From: an uncultured Clostridia bacterium
GTDB lineage: Bacteria > Bacillota > Clostridia > Oscillospirales > JAAYOS01
DNA: 64,000 nt
Direction of reading: 5' to 3'
Assembly (NCBI GenBank): GCA_947593925.1
Contig: CANQDU010000002.1
Span: 186,001 to 250,000, forward strand
The notes beneath the pieces are model-generated. The model was not told the DNA's origin and made no database searches. It worked only from the letters and a program-made list of their open reading frames with translations. Positions 42,959 to 51,412 of this stretch are shown one piece after another (the first letter of the stretch is position 1; each line of letters opens with the position of its first letter). The position numbers and the translations under genes are program-made.

Positions 42959-43127
42959 AGAAATACCACTCGTCGTCGGTGGTATTTTTTTGTCCTTCGG
43001 CGTGTTTATCGGGCTCGCTCGGGACATAATGGATACAGTCGCTTCCGCCGATGCCCGGCGGCGCGGCCATCGAAAGCGTGCAGATGCCGTCCTGCTGGTA
43101 GACGCACTTGTTTGAACACTCTATCAC
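42957..43127 (-). CDS. Small cysteine-rich protein
   Basis: A 56-residue protein, VIECSNKCVYQQDGICTLSMAAPPGIGGSDCIHYVPSE, with four Cys spaced CxxxC-x(7)-C-x(14)-C, likely a metal or cluster site. Similar small Cys proteins are common in Clostridia and are often given a misleading dehydratase name; function unknown. GTG 43127 follows AAGGGGGTGGG; the track extension to 43166 passes that site. Confidence 0.6.
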   Translation of the reverse strand: MIECSNKCVYQQDGICTLSMAAPPGIGGSDCIHYVPSEPDKHAEGQKNTTDDEWYF

Positions 43128-43201
43128 CGTTCCCACCCCCTTAAAGCCGTGATTAGCTTGCCTCACGGCGCTGAAAAAATTCCTGTGAGTTTGGAGAAGT
43201 T

Positions 43202-44161
43202 ATGAAAAAGAGCGCTCTTTTTATTCCGGTCGCGGCCGCTGCCGCCGCCATGTTCCTTTTTTCTTCGATTTCGGGGGAGCCGGAGCCGATACGGGTAACG
43301 ACGACCGAAGCGGTGACGACGTCCCGCCTGATAAGCGTATCCGGCGACGGCGCTCTCGAGGCGTACCGCGTCCGCAGGCTCGGCGTCCGCGGCTATGCGG
43401 AGGCGGAGCGGATATACTTAAACGTCGGCGACGATGTGGCGGAGGGTCAGGTGATAATGACGCTTCGGCCGGCGGACGAGCCGGCCTCCGCTTTGGAGGA
43501 GCTTGTCTCGGAGGCGGACGTCGCGTCGCTTTTCGACGGCGGCGCGACGGAAAGCTCCGTCTTTGCCGACGCCCTTGCCGAGCGGGAGCTTGTAAGCCCG
43601 TTTGACGGCGTTCTCACGCGGCTCTCCGTGGCGGAAGGCGAGCAGGCGTCTCCGTTCGAGGCGATAGCCGAGGTGAGCGACGTCAGCCGGATACGTGCGA
43701 GGGTTCGCCTCGGCGAGGAGAATACGAGGCTCGTCGAGGTAGGAATGCCCGCCTCGGTGACAAGCGGCGGCGTGAAATACGACGCCGTGGTAATAGAAGT
43801 CTCGCCGGTCGTGCGCGGCTCGGGCGGCATCACCGGCACGTCCGCGCGGTACTGCGAAGCCGTGCTTGAGCTGTATTCGCCGGACGGCGCCGTTCCCGGA
43901 GCCTCCGCCTCCGCCGTGATATACGCGGAGCGGCGAACGGGGATGCTGCTTCTTCCGTTTGAAGCGATCGGACAGGACAAGAACGACCTCGAGTACGTCT
44001 ACGTCCTCGAGGACGGCGCGGCGCGGCTCTGCTATGTGACCTCCGGCGAGGAGTTCGGCGCGCAGGTGGAGATACTCTCCGGCGTCGCGCCGGGCGAGAC
44101 GGTAATAGTCAGCGCGGAGGGCGAGCTGTATAACGACGCGCCGGTGGAGGCGGAAGAATGA
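43202..44161 (+). CDS. Efflux RND/MacA-type periplasmic adaptor (membrane fusion) protein
   Basis: A 319-residue exported adaptor. N-terminal anchor FIPVAAAAAAMFLFSSI; a split lipoyl-like domain with VSGDGALEAYRVRRLGVRGYAEAERIYLNVGDDVAEGQVIMTL and RELVSPFDGVLTRLSVAEGEQAS; a beta-barrel part and a membrane-proximal end LPFEAIGQDKNDLEYVYVLEDGAARLCYVTSGEEFGAQVEILSGVAPGETVIV. The alpha-hairpin is very short (about residues 93-120), as in Gram-positive MacA-like proteins. Stop overlaps the permease ATG. Confidence 0.85.
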   Translation: MKKSALFIPVAAAAAAMFLFSSISGEPEPIRVTTTEAVTTSRLISVSGDGALEAYRVRRLGVRGYAEAERIYLNVGDDVAEGQVIMTLRPADEPASALEELVSEADVASLFDGGATESSVFADALAERELVSPFDGVLTRLSVAEGEQASPFEAIAEVSDVSRIRARVRLGEENTRLVEVGMPASVTSGGVKYDAVVIEVSPVVRGSGGITGTSARYCEAVLELYSPDGAVPGASASAVIYAERRTGMLLLPFEAIGQDKNDLEYVYVLEDGAARLCYVTSGEEFGAQVEILSGVAPGETVIVSAEGELYNDAPVEAEE

Positions 44162-45345
44162 AGGCGCGCGACATACTCCGCTTCTCGCTTCTCAACGCCT
44201 TTCGCGGAAGGCTCCGGACGGCGCTCACAGTATTTGCCGCCGCCGTGAGCGTCGCGGCGACGATACTGGTGTTTGCAGTGGGGATGTTCGCGCGGAACGC
44301 CGTCTCCGAACAGCTCGACGCGCTCGGGATAAGCGGCGTCAGCGTCTATCCTAAGAAGGTCGCGGCGGACGGCGGCCTTCGTCTCGACCCGTCCGACGCC
44401 GTCACGGTAATGAAAGAGGTCGAGGGGGTAGACAACGCCCTCGCCGTCGTGATAAGATATGGTTCGTACACGATGAAGAACTGGCAGGGGAACGCCGTTA
44501 TATTCGGCACCGGCGCGGGGCTCGGCGACCTGCTTGACGTCGAGCTGCTCTACGGACGGTTCTGCGACGAAAGCGACCTGCGCGGAAGCGCAAACGTCGT
44601 CGTAGTTGACGAGGAATTTGCGGAGACGGTCTACGGACGCGCAAACATCGTCGGGAAAACGATGAGGCTCACGGCGGGTTCGTCGCGGGAGTTTACGGTC
44701 GTTGGCGTGATAAGCTCGCAGAGCGGCGGCATGCTGCCGCTGCTCGGTGACGCGCTTCCGCACTTTTTCTACGTCCCGATAAGCACGCTCTCGGGAATGT
44801 GCGGCAAGGACGGCGCAGATCAGCTGCTCATAGGCTCCGACGATCCTGCGGCGGTCGAAAATGTGATAGCGCTTCTCGAGCGCGTCCACGCCGCGCCAAA
44901 CTCTCTCAGAAGTGAGGACATCAGCGGGCTCCGCGAGGATATAAACGGCGTCACGCGGAGCGTCGGACTGTTTATCACTGCCGTCGGCGGGATCTCCGTG
45001 CTTATCGCGGGCATCGGCATCATGAACACCATGCTCTCGACGGCGGCCGAGCGGCGCAGAGAGGTCGGCATTTACATGTCGCTCGGCGCGAGGCGGCGCG
45101 ACATAGTTCTCGGGTTTATCGTTGAGGCCGGCGTCATTTCGACGCTCGGCGCGGCGGTCGGAGCCGCCGCCGCATACGCCGCGCTGTATGTTGCGGGAAG
45201 GATATTCTCGCTCGACCTTACGCCGAAACCGCTGTATATTGCGGCGGCTGTGACCGCGGCGGCGTGCTGTGGGGCGCTGTTCGGCGTCCTTCCGGCGGTA
45301 AGAGCGTCCAAAATAGACCCGATAGAGGCTTTGCGGGAGATATAA
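44158..45345 (+). CDS. MacB-type ABC transporter permease
   Basis: A 395-residue permease of the MacB/FtsX superfamily. First helix at about residues 18-43 (GRLRTALTVFAAAVSVAATILVFAVGMFA), a large extracytoplasmic MacB_PCD domain (for example GLGDLLDVELLYGRFCDESDLRGSANVVVVDEEFAE), and three C-terminal helices including GGISVLIAGIGIMNTMLSTAAERRREVGIYMSLGARRRDIVLGF and LPAVRASKIDPIEALRE, both diagnostic. No nucleotide-binding subunit is adjacent on either side. Translationally coupled to the adaptor. Confidence 0.9.
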   Translation: MKARDILRFSLLNAFRGRLRTALTVFAAAVSVAATILVFAVGMFARNAVSEQLDALGISGVSVYPKKVAADGGLRLDPSDAVTVMKEVEGVDNALAVVIRYGSYTMKNWQGNAVIFGTGAGLGDLLDVELLYGRFCDESDLRGSANVVVVDEEFAETVYGRANIVGKTMRLTAGSSREFTVVGVISSQSGGMLPLLGDALPHFFYVPISTLSGMCGKDGADQLLIGSDDPAAVENVIALLERVHAAPNSLRSEDISGLREDINGVTRSVGLFITAVGGISVLIAGIGIMNTMLSTAAERRREVGIYMSLGARRRDIVLGFIVEAGVISTLGAAVGAAAAYAALYVAGRIFSLDLTPKPLYIAAAVTAAACCGALFGVLPAVRASKIDPIEALREI

Positions 45346-45347
45346 AT

Positions 45348-46106
45348 ATGTTGAAATTTGTGAAAGAACCGAATATTCCCGACGAAAAAGTTACCCATGT
45401 GCTGCTCGGAGAAAGATACGCCGATAAGCTCGCCCCGGCGATCAAACGCCTCGGCGTCACCGTTGTGACGCTCGGGGCGGGGAGAGGTCTTGACGAAAGA
45501 GTGGCGTATCACGCCGACATGACGGCGCACCATCTGGGCGAAAACCGGTGGATAATGCTTAAATCTGTTCGAAAAGAAGCTGAAAAGCTGGGAAATATCG
45601 AGATAATAGACCCAAATATCGAGCTTTCGCCGCAGTATCCGAATGACGTCGCGCTGAACGTGCTGCGCCTCGGCGGATATGCCTACGGAAAGCGTTCCGC
45701 AGTGTGTTCGGCCCTTCTCGAACATTTGTACCATAGGGGAGTCGAGTTTATCGACGTCCGGCAGGGGTACGCCAAGTGCTCTGTGTGCGTCGTAAGTCGG
45801 CGCGCCGCCATCACGGCGGACGCGGGACTGGCGTCCGCGCTCGAGGCTCACGGCGTCGACGTACTGCGGATAAGCCCGGGACATATACGTCTCGACGGCT
45901 ACGACAGCGGATTTATCGGCGGCGCGTCCGGTTTGCTCGCGCCGGACGTTCTGGCGTTCACCGGACGGCTCGACGGTCATCCGGACGCCGGCAGGATACA
46001 TAGCTTCCTTGAGCGGCACGGCGTGCGCCCGCTGGAGCTGACGGAAAAGCCGCTGTATGACGTAGGCTCCGTTTTGCCGCTCGCCGTTGGCTCCAGCCCG
46101 AGATAG
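45348..46106 (+). CDS. DUF6873-like (GME-fold) protein
   Basis: A 252-residue protein that resembles the DUF6873 family, thought to have a guanidino-group-modifying-enzyme-like fold. Conserved-looking stretches are HHLGENRW, NVLRLGGYAYGKRS, VRQGYAKCSVCVV, RISPGHIRLDGYDSGFIGGASGLL and AFTGRLDGHPDAGRIHSFL, plus the end LTEKPLYDVGSVLPL. The C-S-V-C and G-H-I-R-L-x-G-Y-D stretches could build a catalytic Cys/His pair; no reaction is known. It starts two bases after the permease stop, so it may belong to that operon. Confidence 0.6.
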   Translation: MLKFVKEPNIPDEKVTHVLLGERYADKLAPAIKRLGVTVVTLGAGRGLDERVAYHADMTAHHLGENRWIMLKSVRKEAEKLGNIEIIDPNIELSPQYPNDVALNVLRLGGYAYGKRSAVCSALLEHLYHRGVEFIDVRQGYAKCSVCVVSRRAAITADAGLASALEAHGVDVLRISPGHIRLDGYDSGFIGGASGLLAPDVLAFTGRLDGHPDAGRIHSFLERHGVRPLELTEKPLYDVGSVLPLAVGSSPR

Positions 46107-46544
46107 AAACGGCGCGGTCGGACGGCAGCGCAAATAATCGACGGCCGAACAGACCGCAGATAGTCGGAAGTGATGAACTTAAAGGTCATTGAGAGATACA
46201 GCGACACGGGTCGTCGAAATACGCGGCGCGGCAAATTCGAAAGCTCCTTATAAATATAGTGCCGTGATGCAGCTCACACGGAACACGCCTCGGACGGTTG
46301 GAAATAGTCCGTGAGATTGATATACTCCGAGCGAGGTTCGATATACCCTAAGAGACTCCGAGAGACCCCGAGAGGGGTTTGAGAGGGCTTTCGACGCTGC
46401 AAAAGCGGTTTTACCCTCCTCTCAATTCAACAAAATTTTTATTTTGTTGACAAATGTGTTTTTGTGTGCTAGACTGTATATGTAAGCAAGCGGCCTCTCC
46501 CCTCGGCCTGTGCCGACGGGAAAACCGCCAAAGGAGGTCAAACT
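46107..46544. other. Gene-free gap with a strong promoter before the integrase
   Basis: No ORF of note in 438 bases. Composition is mixed: a purine-rich tract with short repeats (GAGACTCCGAGAG, ACCCCGAGAG, about 46352-46385) then an AT-rich stretch (CAAAATTTTTATTTTG hairpin-like, 46430-46446). The promoter at 46447 lies in the last 100 bases. I see no RNA gene. Confidence 0.6.
46447..46475 (+). promoter_or_regulatory. Sigma-A promoter of the tyrosine recombinase gene
   Basis: TTGACA (46447-46452), 17 bases, TAGACT (46470-46475) with TGC before it. One of the best promoters in the window; 70 bases before the ATG, with AAGGAGGT as ribosome site. Confidence 0.75.
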
Positions 46545-47579
46545 ATGGACTACCGCAAGGAAGCGTCGCCGCTTATACGCGACTTTCTTACATATCACGA
46601 GACGATACGCGGACACTCGAAGCTCACCGTCAACGAATACTTTCTCGACCTGCGCACATTCTTCCGATACCTGAAGCTCTCGCGCGGGCTCGTCCCCGAG
46701 GATACTCTGTTTGAGAATATCCCCGTTGACGACGTGGATCTTCCGCTCGCGGCGTCGGTAACGCTCGCGGACGTCTACGGCTTTATGAGCTACCTCAGCC
46801 GCGACCGCGAGCGCCGTCACAACTCGCCCGAGTCCGGCTCCGGGCTGAACGCGGTTAGCCGCTCGCGCAAGATATCGTCTCTGCGCTCGTTTTACAAGTA
46901 TCTGACGGTGAAGGCTCAGCTCCTCGAGGAAAATCCCATTCAGGGATTGGACTCCCCGAAGCTTAAGCAGTCCCTCCCCCGCTATCTGACGGTCGATGAG
47001 AGCCTTGCGCTTCTGAACGCCGTAGACGGCGAAAATCGCGAGCGCGACTACTGCATCCTCGTCATATTCCTCAACTGCGGGCTGCGTATATCAGAGCTTG
47101 TGGGGCTGAATGTCTCGGACATCAACGGCGACACGCTCCGCGTGCTCGGCAAGGGCAACAAGGAGCGCACGGTCTATCTCAACGACGCCTGCGTGGACGC
47201 CATAAACGACTGGCTCGCCGTCCGCTCCGGCATAACGCTCGAGGGACCGCACCGCGCCGCTCTGTTCGTGTCCGCGCGGCGTCACCGCCGCGTCTCCACC
47301 GACGCGGTACACGCCATGGTCAAGCGCACTCTGCTGAAGGCCGGGCTCGACGCATCCAAGTACTCCTCGCACAAGCTCCGCCACACGGCGGCGACGCTGA
47401 TGCACCGCAACGGCGTCGATGTTCGTACGCTTCAGGAGGTGCTCGGCCACGAGAACCTCAACACGACGCAGATATACACCCACGTCGCAAGTGAGGACCT
47501 TCGCTACGCGGCGGACGCAAACCCACTCGCCAATGTGAAGCGCCGCGCGTCCGCGCCGAAAGACGGCGAAGAAGACTAA
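46545..47579 (+). CDS. Tyrosine recombinase, XerC/XerD family
   Basis: A 344-residue integrase-family recombinase. N-terminal SAM-like core-binding domain about residues 8-130 (FLTYHETIRGHSKLTVNEYFLDLRTFFRYL); catalytic domain with all expected residues: Arg in NCGLRISELVGL, Lys in LGKGNKERTVYL, HxxR in SSHKLRHTAATLM, His in EVLGHENLNTTQIYTHV and the nucleophile Tyr in the same block. This looks like a chromosomal XerC-type protein and not a phage integrase, although an insertion (RERRHNSPESGSGLNAVSRSR) lengthens the linker. No genes of an integrated element adjoin, but an AT-richer padR/DUF2812 pair follows convergently. Confidence 0.92.
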   Translation: MDYRKEASPLIRDFLTYHETIRGHSKLTVNEYFLDLRTFFRYLKLSRGLVPEDTLFENIPVDDVDLPLAASVTLADVYGFMSYLSRDRERRHNSPESGSGLNAVSRSRKISSLRSFYKYLTVKAQLLEENPIQGLDSPKLKQSLPRYLTVDESLALLNAVDGENRERDYCILVIFLNCGLRISELVGLNVSDINGDTLRVLGKGNKERTVYLNDACVDAINDWLAVRSGITLEGPHRAALFVSARRHRRVSTDAVHAMVKRTLLKAGLDASKYSSHKLRHTAATLMHRNGVDVRTLQEVLGHENLNTTQIYTHVASEDLRYAADANPLANVKRRASAPKDGEED

Positions 47580-47606
47580 AAAAGAAGCGATTTCAAACGG
47601 AACTTC

Positions 47607-48425
47607 TTATTCTATGAAAAAACTGCCTTTATGACTGTCAGCTATAATTCTGACAACAACTTTTCCGGATACGGCTACATCAAAAGATTCCGTTCCTATA
47701 TCGTGCTCATCAAAAATGACATTCCCATCCGCATCCTGTATTTCAATGGAGATCGTCCCGCTGTCGGTCGTTACATCAATATGGAGCATATCCGTCTTTG
47801 GGTGAATGTTTTTCTTCATGGTTCCGTCAAGAGAGCTATATCTGCCTGTCCATCTGCTATACCCTTCGCTGCCGACATAACCGATCCTTATTGCACTTCT
47901 GCCGCTTTCAATGCCCAAAGTTCTTGTCAAGAAAATACTGGCAAAGGATATTAATATAACACTAAGGATGGTAACGATAGAAAAGATCCAGGGTTTGCGA
48001 ACCGTCTTTTTGTATTCTCGGATGTCCTCGTCGGTAGTGTGCAATTCAAACGGTTTTCCGTCGTTTTCCTTTTCTACGATGAGAAGCTCCTTGTTGTAAG
48101 AGCCTCCGGTCGTTGCGATTTTACCGCCGTTTTTCGCCCACGGGCGAAAAACGGCTTTTCCCACGGAATAATCAAGATTTAAATTCTTAAATAACACACG
48201 ATAGCCGAAATCCTCCAAAAAAGACGCATATTCTGTGGCACTTTGTTTCGATTTTTCTCCGACAAATTCTACCGCGTAGCGATATTTCCCCGGTTCGCAA
48301 TCCGTAAACTCATACCATGCCCTGCCTGTACGAACAAGACGGCAGCCTTTATCCGCCATTTTATTCAGCCAGTTTTCCTGCCTTTTCAGGAAGCCCCAAA
48401 AGAAACGATAATATTTTTTACTCAT
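47607..48425 (-). CDS. DUF2812 domain membrane protein
   Basis: A 272-residue protein with the DUF2812 start KYYRFFWGFLKRQENWLNKMADKGCRLVRTGRAWYEF, a cytoplasmic domain to about residue 145, one helix (WIFSIVTILSVILISFASIFL) and a strand-rich outer domain (IEIQDADGNVIFDEHDIGTESFDV). DUF2812 genes are usually paired with PadR regulators, as here, and may sense or signal envelope stress. Lower GC than flanking genes suggests later arrival. Its ATG overlaps the padR stop by eight bases. Confidence 0.85.
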   Translation of the reverse strand: MSKKYYRFFWGFLKRQENWLNKMADKGCRLVRTGRAWYEFTDCEPGKYRYAVEFVGEKSKQSATEYASFLEDFGYRVLFKNLNLDYSVGKAVFRPWAKNGGKIATTGGSYNKELLIVEKENDGKPFELHTTDEDIREYKKTVRKPWIFSIVTILSVILISFASIFLTRTLGIESGRSAIRIGYVGSEGYSRWTGRYSSLDGTMKKNIHPKTDMLHIDVTTDSGTISIEIQDADGNVIFDEHDIGTESFDVAVSGKVVVRIIADSHKGSFFIE

Positions 48426-48744
48426 ATTTTTCTCCCATAATATCCTCGGCGATTTTGACCAGTTCTTTTAGTCGAAGGATTTCTTTATTGCAGATTTCTT
48501 TTCCCGCGTCTGTGATGAGATATTCTTTTTTTCGTCCGCCTGCATTGCCGCACGGTATGATCCACCCCTTCTCTTCCAGAGATGTGAGCGCACCATACAG
48601 TGTTCCTGCCCCAAGCGCCAACCGACCGTTCGTTTTTTCTTCAATAAACTGCATGATCGCATATCCATGCCTCGGCCGATAAACCGAAAGCAAAACAAAA
48701 AATGTTACTTCAGTCAGTGCGCCGCCCTTTATATTGTCACGCAA
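48418..48744 (-). CDS. PadR family transcriptional regulator
   Basis: A 108-residue winged-helix repressor: LTEVTFFVLLSVYRPRHGYAIMQFIEEKTNGRLALGAGTLYGALTSLEEKGWI is the PadR DNA-binding block and RKKEYLITDAGKEICNKEILRLKELV the dimerisation helix. TTG start after AAAGGAGG. It is expected to repress its own operon through the palindrome at 48762-48774. Confidence 0.93.
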   Translation of the reverse strand: MRDNIKGGALTEVTFFVLLSVYRPRHGYAIMQFIEEKTNGRLALGAGTLYGALTSLEEKGWIIPCGNAGGRKKEYLITDAGKEICNKEILRLKELVKIAEDIMGEKYE

Positions 48745-48761
48745 TTCTACGCCTCCTTTGC

Positions 48762-48806
48762 TACGGTTACCGTAATAAATATATCACTAACCGTAATATG
48801 TGTCAA
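48762..48806 (-). promoter_or_regulatory. Promoter and putative PadR operator
   Basis: Minus strand TTGACA (48806-48801), 17 bases, TATATT (48783-48778). A palindrome TACGGTTACCGTA (48762-48774) lies just downstream of -10, and a half copy (TTACGGTTA) is in the spacer. Binding there would block transcription. Confidence 0.65.
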
Positions 48807-48876
48807 GAGGATATTGAAAAATCACTCATTGTTCAACCCCTTCAACTGTACCGCCATCTTTATGAACAATAAAGAA

Positions 48877-48913
48877 CGGCAACACAGAAAGCAAAATGCT
48901 TTCTGTGTTGCCG
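48877..48913. terminator. Hairpin at the end of the aldo/keto reductase region
   Basis: CGGCAACACAGAAAGCA-AAA-TGCTTTCTGTGTTGCCG, a perfect 17-bp stem with three-base loop. On the minus strand it is followed by TTCTTTATTG. It belongs to the same long-stem class as 36919 and 54291. Confidence 0.7.
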
Positions 48914-49006
48914 TTTATCTTTACTGGCGCCGATTTGATAGTATTTGAATTACTTTCTTAGGCATCGGCGGGAAAAGTTTCCCGCCTGTTTTTGTAATCA
49001 ACCGCT

Positions 49007-50032
49007 CTAATTTACGCTTACCTCTCCCGCGAGTATCCTTCTGTAATCCGCGAGGTTTTTCTTGAGCAGCGCCGGGGTGTCGAGCTGATACGGGCACTTC
49101 GACTTGCACTGCCCGCATTCGAGGCAGTTTTCGATGTTTTCCATCATGGCCTGCGCCTGCGGTGTGAGCTGTCCCGCGGACGGGGCGCGGCGTATGAGCA
49201 GCGACATCCTCGCCGCCGTGTTTATCTGTATTCCCGCGGGGCACGGCATACAGTAGCCGCAGCCGCGGCAGAAGTCGCCCGCGAGCTCCTTCTTCTCCTG
49301 CTCCACAAAGTCCCGCATCTCGTCGGTAAAGACCGGCGGCTTCTCGAAATAGCTGAGGAATTCGTCAAGCTCGTGCTCGCGCTGGACACCCCATATCGGA
49401 AGGACGGGGTACTGCCCCGCAAACGCGAACGCAATGTCCGAGCGCGTGATGAGTCCTCCGGCAAGCGACTTCATCGCGATAAAGCCCATATTCGCCTTCT
49501 CGGTCTTCTTCACGAGCTCTATCTCGCGGTCGATGGAGAGATAGCTGAACGGGTACTGGAGCGTCTCGTACAGGCCGGACTCGACCGCCTCCTCCGCGAC
49601 GGCTATCAGGTGCGCGGTGATGCCGATGTGACGGATCTTCCCCTGCTTCTTCGCCTCCTGCATGCACTCGTACATGCCGGTCCCGTCTCCGGGACGGTAG
49701 ACGCGGCCCGCGCAGTGGAACTGGTAAATGTCCACATAGTCGGTGCCGAGCTTTGCAAGCGACTCATCGAGCTGACTCCAGAACTGCTCCGGCGTGTGCG
49801 CCATAGTCTTTGTGGCGATGAATATTTTGTCGCGCATACCCTTGAACGCAATACCGAGCTTCTCTTCGCTGTCCGAATAGGCGCGCGCGGTGTCAAAGAA
49901 GGTCATTCCTCCCTCGTACGCCTTGCGGAGAAGCTTCACCGCCGTCTCGGTATCGTCGCGCTGAATGGGTAGCGCGCCGAACGCGTTCTGCGGCGTCCTT
50001 ATTCCTGTCGAGCCGAGCACTATTTCCTTCAT
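49007..50032 (-). CDS. Aldo/keto reductase with C-terminal ferredoxin domain
   Basis: A 341-residue protein. The AKR barrel has EGGMTFFDTARAYSDSEEKLG (catalytic Asp, Tyr), FIATKTMAHTPEQFW (Lys), DIYQFHCAG (His) and HIGITAHLIAVAEEAVESG. The last 80 residues hold CRGCGYCMPCPAGI and CLECGQCKSKCPY, two 4Fe-4S motifs, as in anaerobic AKR-ferredoxin fusions. Substrate unknown. ATG 50032 follows AAGGAGAG; the track extension to 50221 is antisense-like read-through of the next gene. Controlled by a MerR-type promoter. Confidence 0.93.
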   Translation of the reverse strand: MKEIVLGSTGIRTPQNAFGALPIQRDDTETAVKLLRKAYEGGMTFFDTARAYSDSEEKLGIAFKGMRDKIFIATKTMAHTPEQFWSQLDESLAKLGTDYVDIYQFHCAGRVYRPGDGTGMYECMQEAKKQGKIRHIGITAHLIAVAEEAVESGLYETLQYPFSYLSIDREIELVKKTEKANMGFIAMKSLAGGLITRSDIAFAFAGQYPVLPIWGVQREHELDEFLSYFEKPPVFTDEMRDFVEQEKKELAGDFCRGCGYCMPCPAGIQINTAARMSLLIRRAPSAGQLTPQAQAMMENIENCLECGQCKSKCPYQLDTPALLKKNLADYRRILAGEVSVN

Positions 50033-50069
50033 TTCCGGTCTCTCCTTTTGCTCTTGAGTGTGTAAAGGT

Positions 50070-50100
50070 ATCATACAATATGGAGCGCACTCCATGTCAA
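50070..50100 (-). promoter_or_regulatory. MerR-type promoter of the aldo/keto reductase gene
   Basis: Minus strand TTGACA (50100-50095), 19 bases, TATGAT (50075-50070). The spacer contains the dyad TGGAG-TGCG-CTCCA. A 19-base spacer with such a dyad is typical of promoters that MerR-family activators untwist. Confidence 0.7.
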
Positions 50101-51215
50101 GCGTTTTCGTCCTTTGTTTCGGAGCTGTCGAAATCTGCGGGCTTGTCCTCCTTCGCCGACGGGGTCTCCCCTTCGACTTTCTCTGTCTCCGCGCTTCCCG
50201 GAGCCGCGTCTGCGGGAGCATCCTCGGGCTTTACGGGAGCGGCGCTCCTTTCCGCCGCGTCTCTCGGTCCGAGAGCGCCCGCGCCGGGGCCGCCGAGCTC
50301 CGGCGGCAGGACGGCGGGTTCGAGGTCGTCAAAGCCTATCCGCTCCTCGTTCTTCCGCTCCTCCGCGAGCGCGGGCTGTACGATATACTTGTCGGTTATC
50401 GGATATGTGCAGTAGACGGCGGCAAACCCCGCGAGCGAGAACATGATGAGCGGCACGGCAAGCAGCTCCACAAGCGAGTGGAGCATCGTCGAGACGACGA
50501 CTATCGCCACGACGCAGATCAGCGCAAGGAAGTTCCGTCCCAGACCGACGATGCCGAATATCGCGGCGTTCTTGATTATCTGACGGACGTTCAGATCGAC
50601 GGTCACGGCGAGCTGATAGAAGTAGTTGCGCATGAAGAGGTAGTAGATAAAGAGCACCGTCGTCACGCCGCGTATGACTATCGCAAACGCGCCGACCTCC
50701 TCTCCTGAGAGCGCGGAATAGTTCCAGTTCACATACATGATGAATGCGGCGATGATGTCGAGTATCCCAAAGAACAGCCCCTGCTTCCAGTTGGAGAGCG
50801 CACGCGAGAAGAAGTCGCTCGTCCAAGCGTGCTCCTCGCGGACAAAGTTCCGCAGAATGTAGGTAAGCCCCATCGTCGCCGGTCCGTATATGAGAAGCGA
50901 AATTATGAGCAGCGGAATGTGCAGCACGCCCGGAACATAGGTATAAAGCAGGCTGAGCATTCCGGGCAGCACCGGCAGGCTCACCGCCTCATCCGCCCCT
51001 ACGCCGGAGATGGCCGCGAGCCACGTGTAAAACACTCCGTACACCGCCACTATCACCGGAAGCAGGCAGATAAAATAGAACACATTGAACGCCACAAGGC
51101 GGAAAAACTTCCGCCCGACAAGCTCCCAGAAGTGGAAAAACGCGTTCTTCTGCGGTTCGTCCTTGTCAACGCCCTTGCCGGGCTTTGACCATATATCGTT
51201 GGAAAAAAGGCCCAT
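50097..51215 (-). CDS. DUF624 (YesL-like) membrane protein with charged tail
   Basis: A 372-residue protein with about six helices (residues about 35-270): FFRLVAFNVFYFICLLPVIVAVYGVFYTW, YVPGVLHIPLLIISLLIYGPATMGLTYILRNFVREEHAWTSDFF and NVRQIIKNAAIFGIVGLGRNFLALI are the DUF624 core. A Pro/Ala/Glu-rich cytoplasmic tail of about 80 residues follows. YesL-type genes often accompany carbohydrate ABC systems; none is here. ATG 51215 follows GGGAGG; the track ORF to 51725 continues antisense to the recombinase. Confidence 0.85.
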   Translation of the reverse strand: MGLFSNDIWSKPGKGVDKDEPQKNAFFHFWELVGRKFFRLVAFNVFYFICLLPVIVAVYGVFYTWLAAISGVGADEAVSLPVLPGMLSLLYTYVPGVLHIPLLIISLLIYGPATMGLTYILRNFVREEHAWTSDFFSRALSNWKQGLFFGILDIIAAFIMYVNWNYSALSGEEVGAFAIVIRGVTTVLFIYYLFMRNYFYQLAVTVDLNVRQIIKNAAIFGIVGLGRNFLALICVVAIVVVSTMLHSLVELLAVPLIMFSLAGFAAVYCTYPITDKYIVQPALAEERKNEERIGFDDLEPAVLPPELGGPGAGALGPRDAAERSAAPVKPEDAPADAAPGSAETEKVEGETPSAKEDKPADFDSSETKDENA

Positions 51216-51260
51216 AAGTTCTTTCCTCCCGTAAAAGCCTTCGGCGGTTAGGATAAAGGT

Positions 51261-51284
51261 TTGGGGCGCTTCGTCACGCCCCAA
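51261..51284 (-). terminator. Probable terminator after the XerD-like gene
   Basis: Minus strand TTGGGGCG, eight bases, CGCCCCAA, then ACCTTTATCC. Weak T tract. The rest of the 197-base gap holds GC-rich stems but no ORF. Confidence 0.5.
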
Positions 51285-51412
51285 GCTCACCCGGCGGCCG
51301 CACGCCCGCGCAATGTCGCGGGCGGCGCGGACGCCGCACCGTATTCGTTTGTCGCACCCGCCAAGGCAAGTCCGTACTTCTCTGATTAGGATACCATTAC
51401 ATAGCGGAAAAG

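Noticed and set aside
46330-46400. CRISPR-like or satellite repeat in the purine-rich tract
   Set aside because: GAGAG-type repeats are short, irregular and lack uniform spacers. No CRISPR array was seen in the window.
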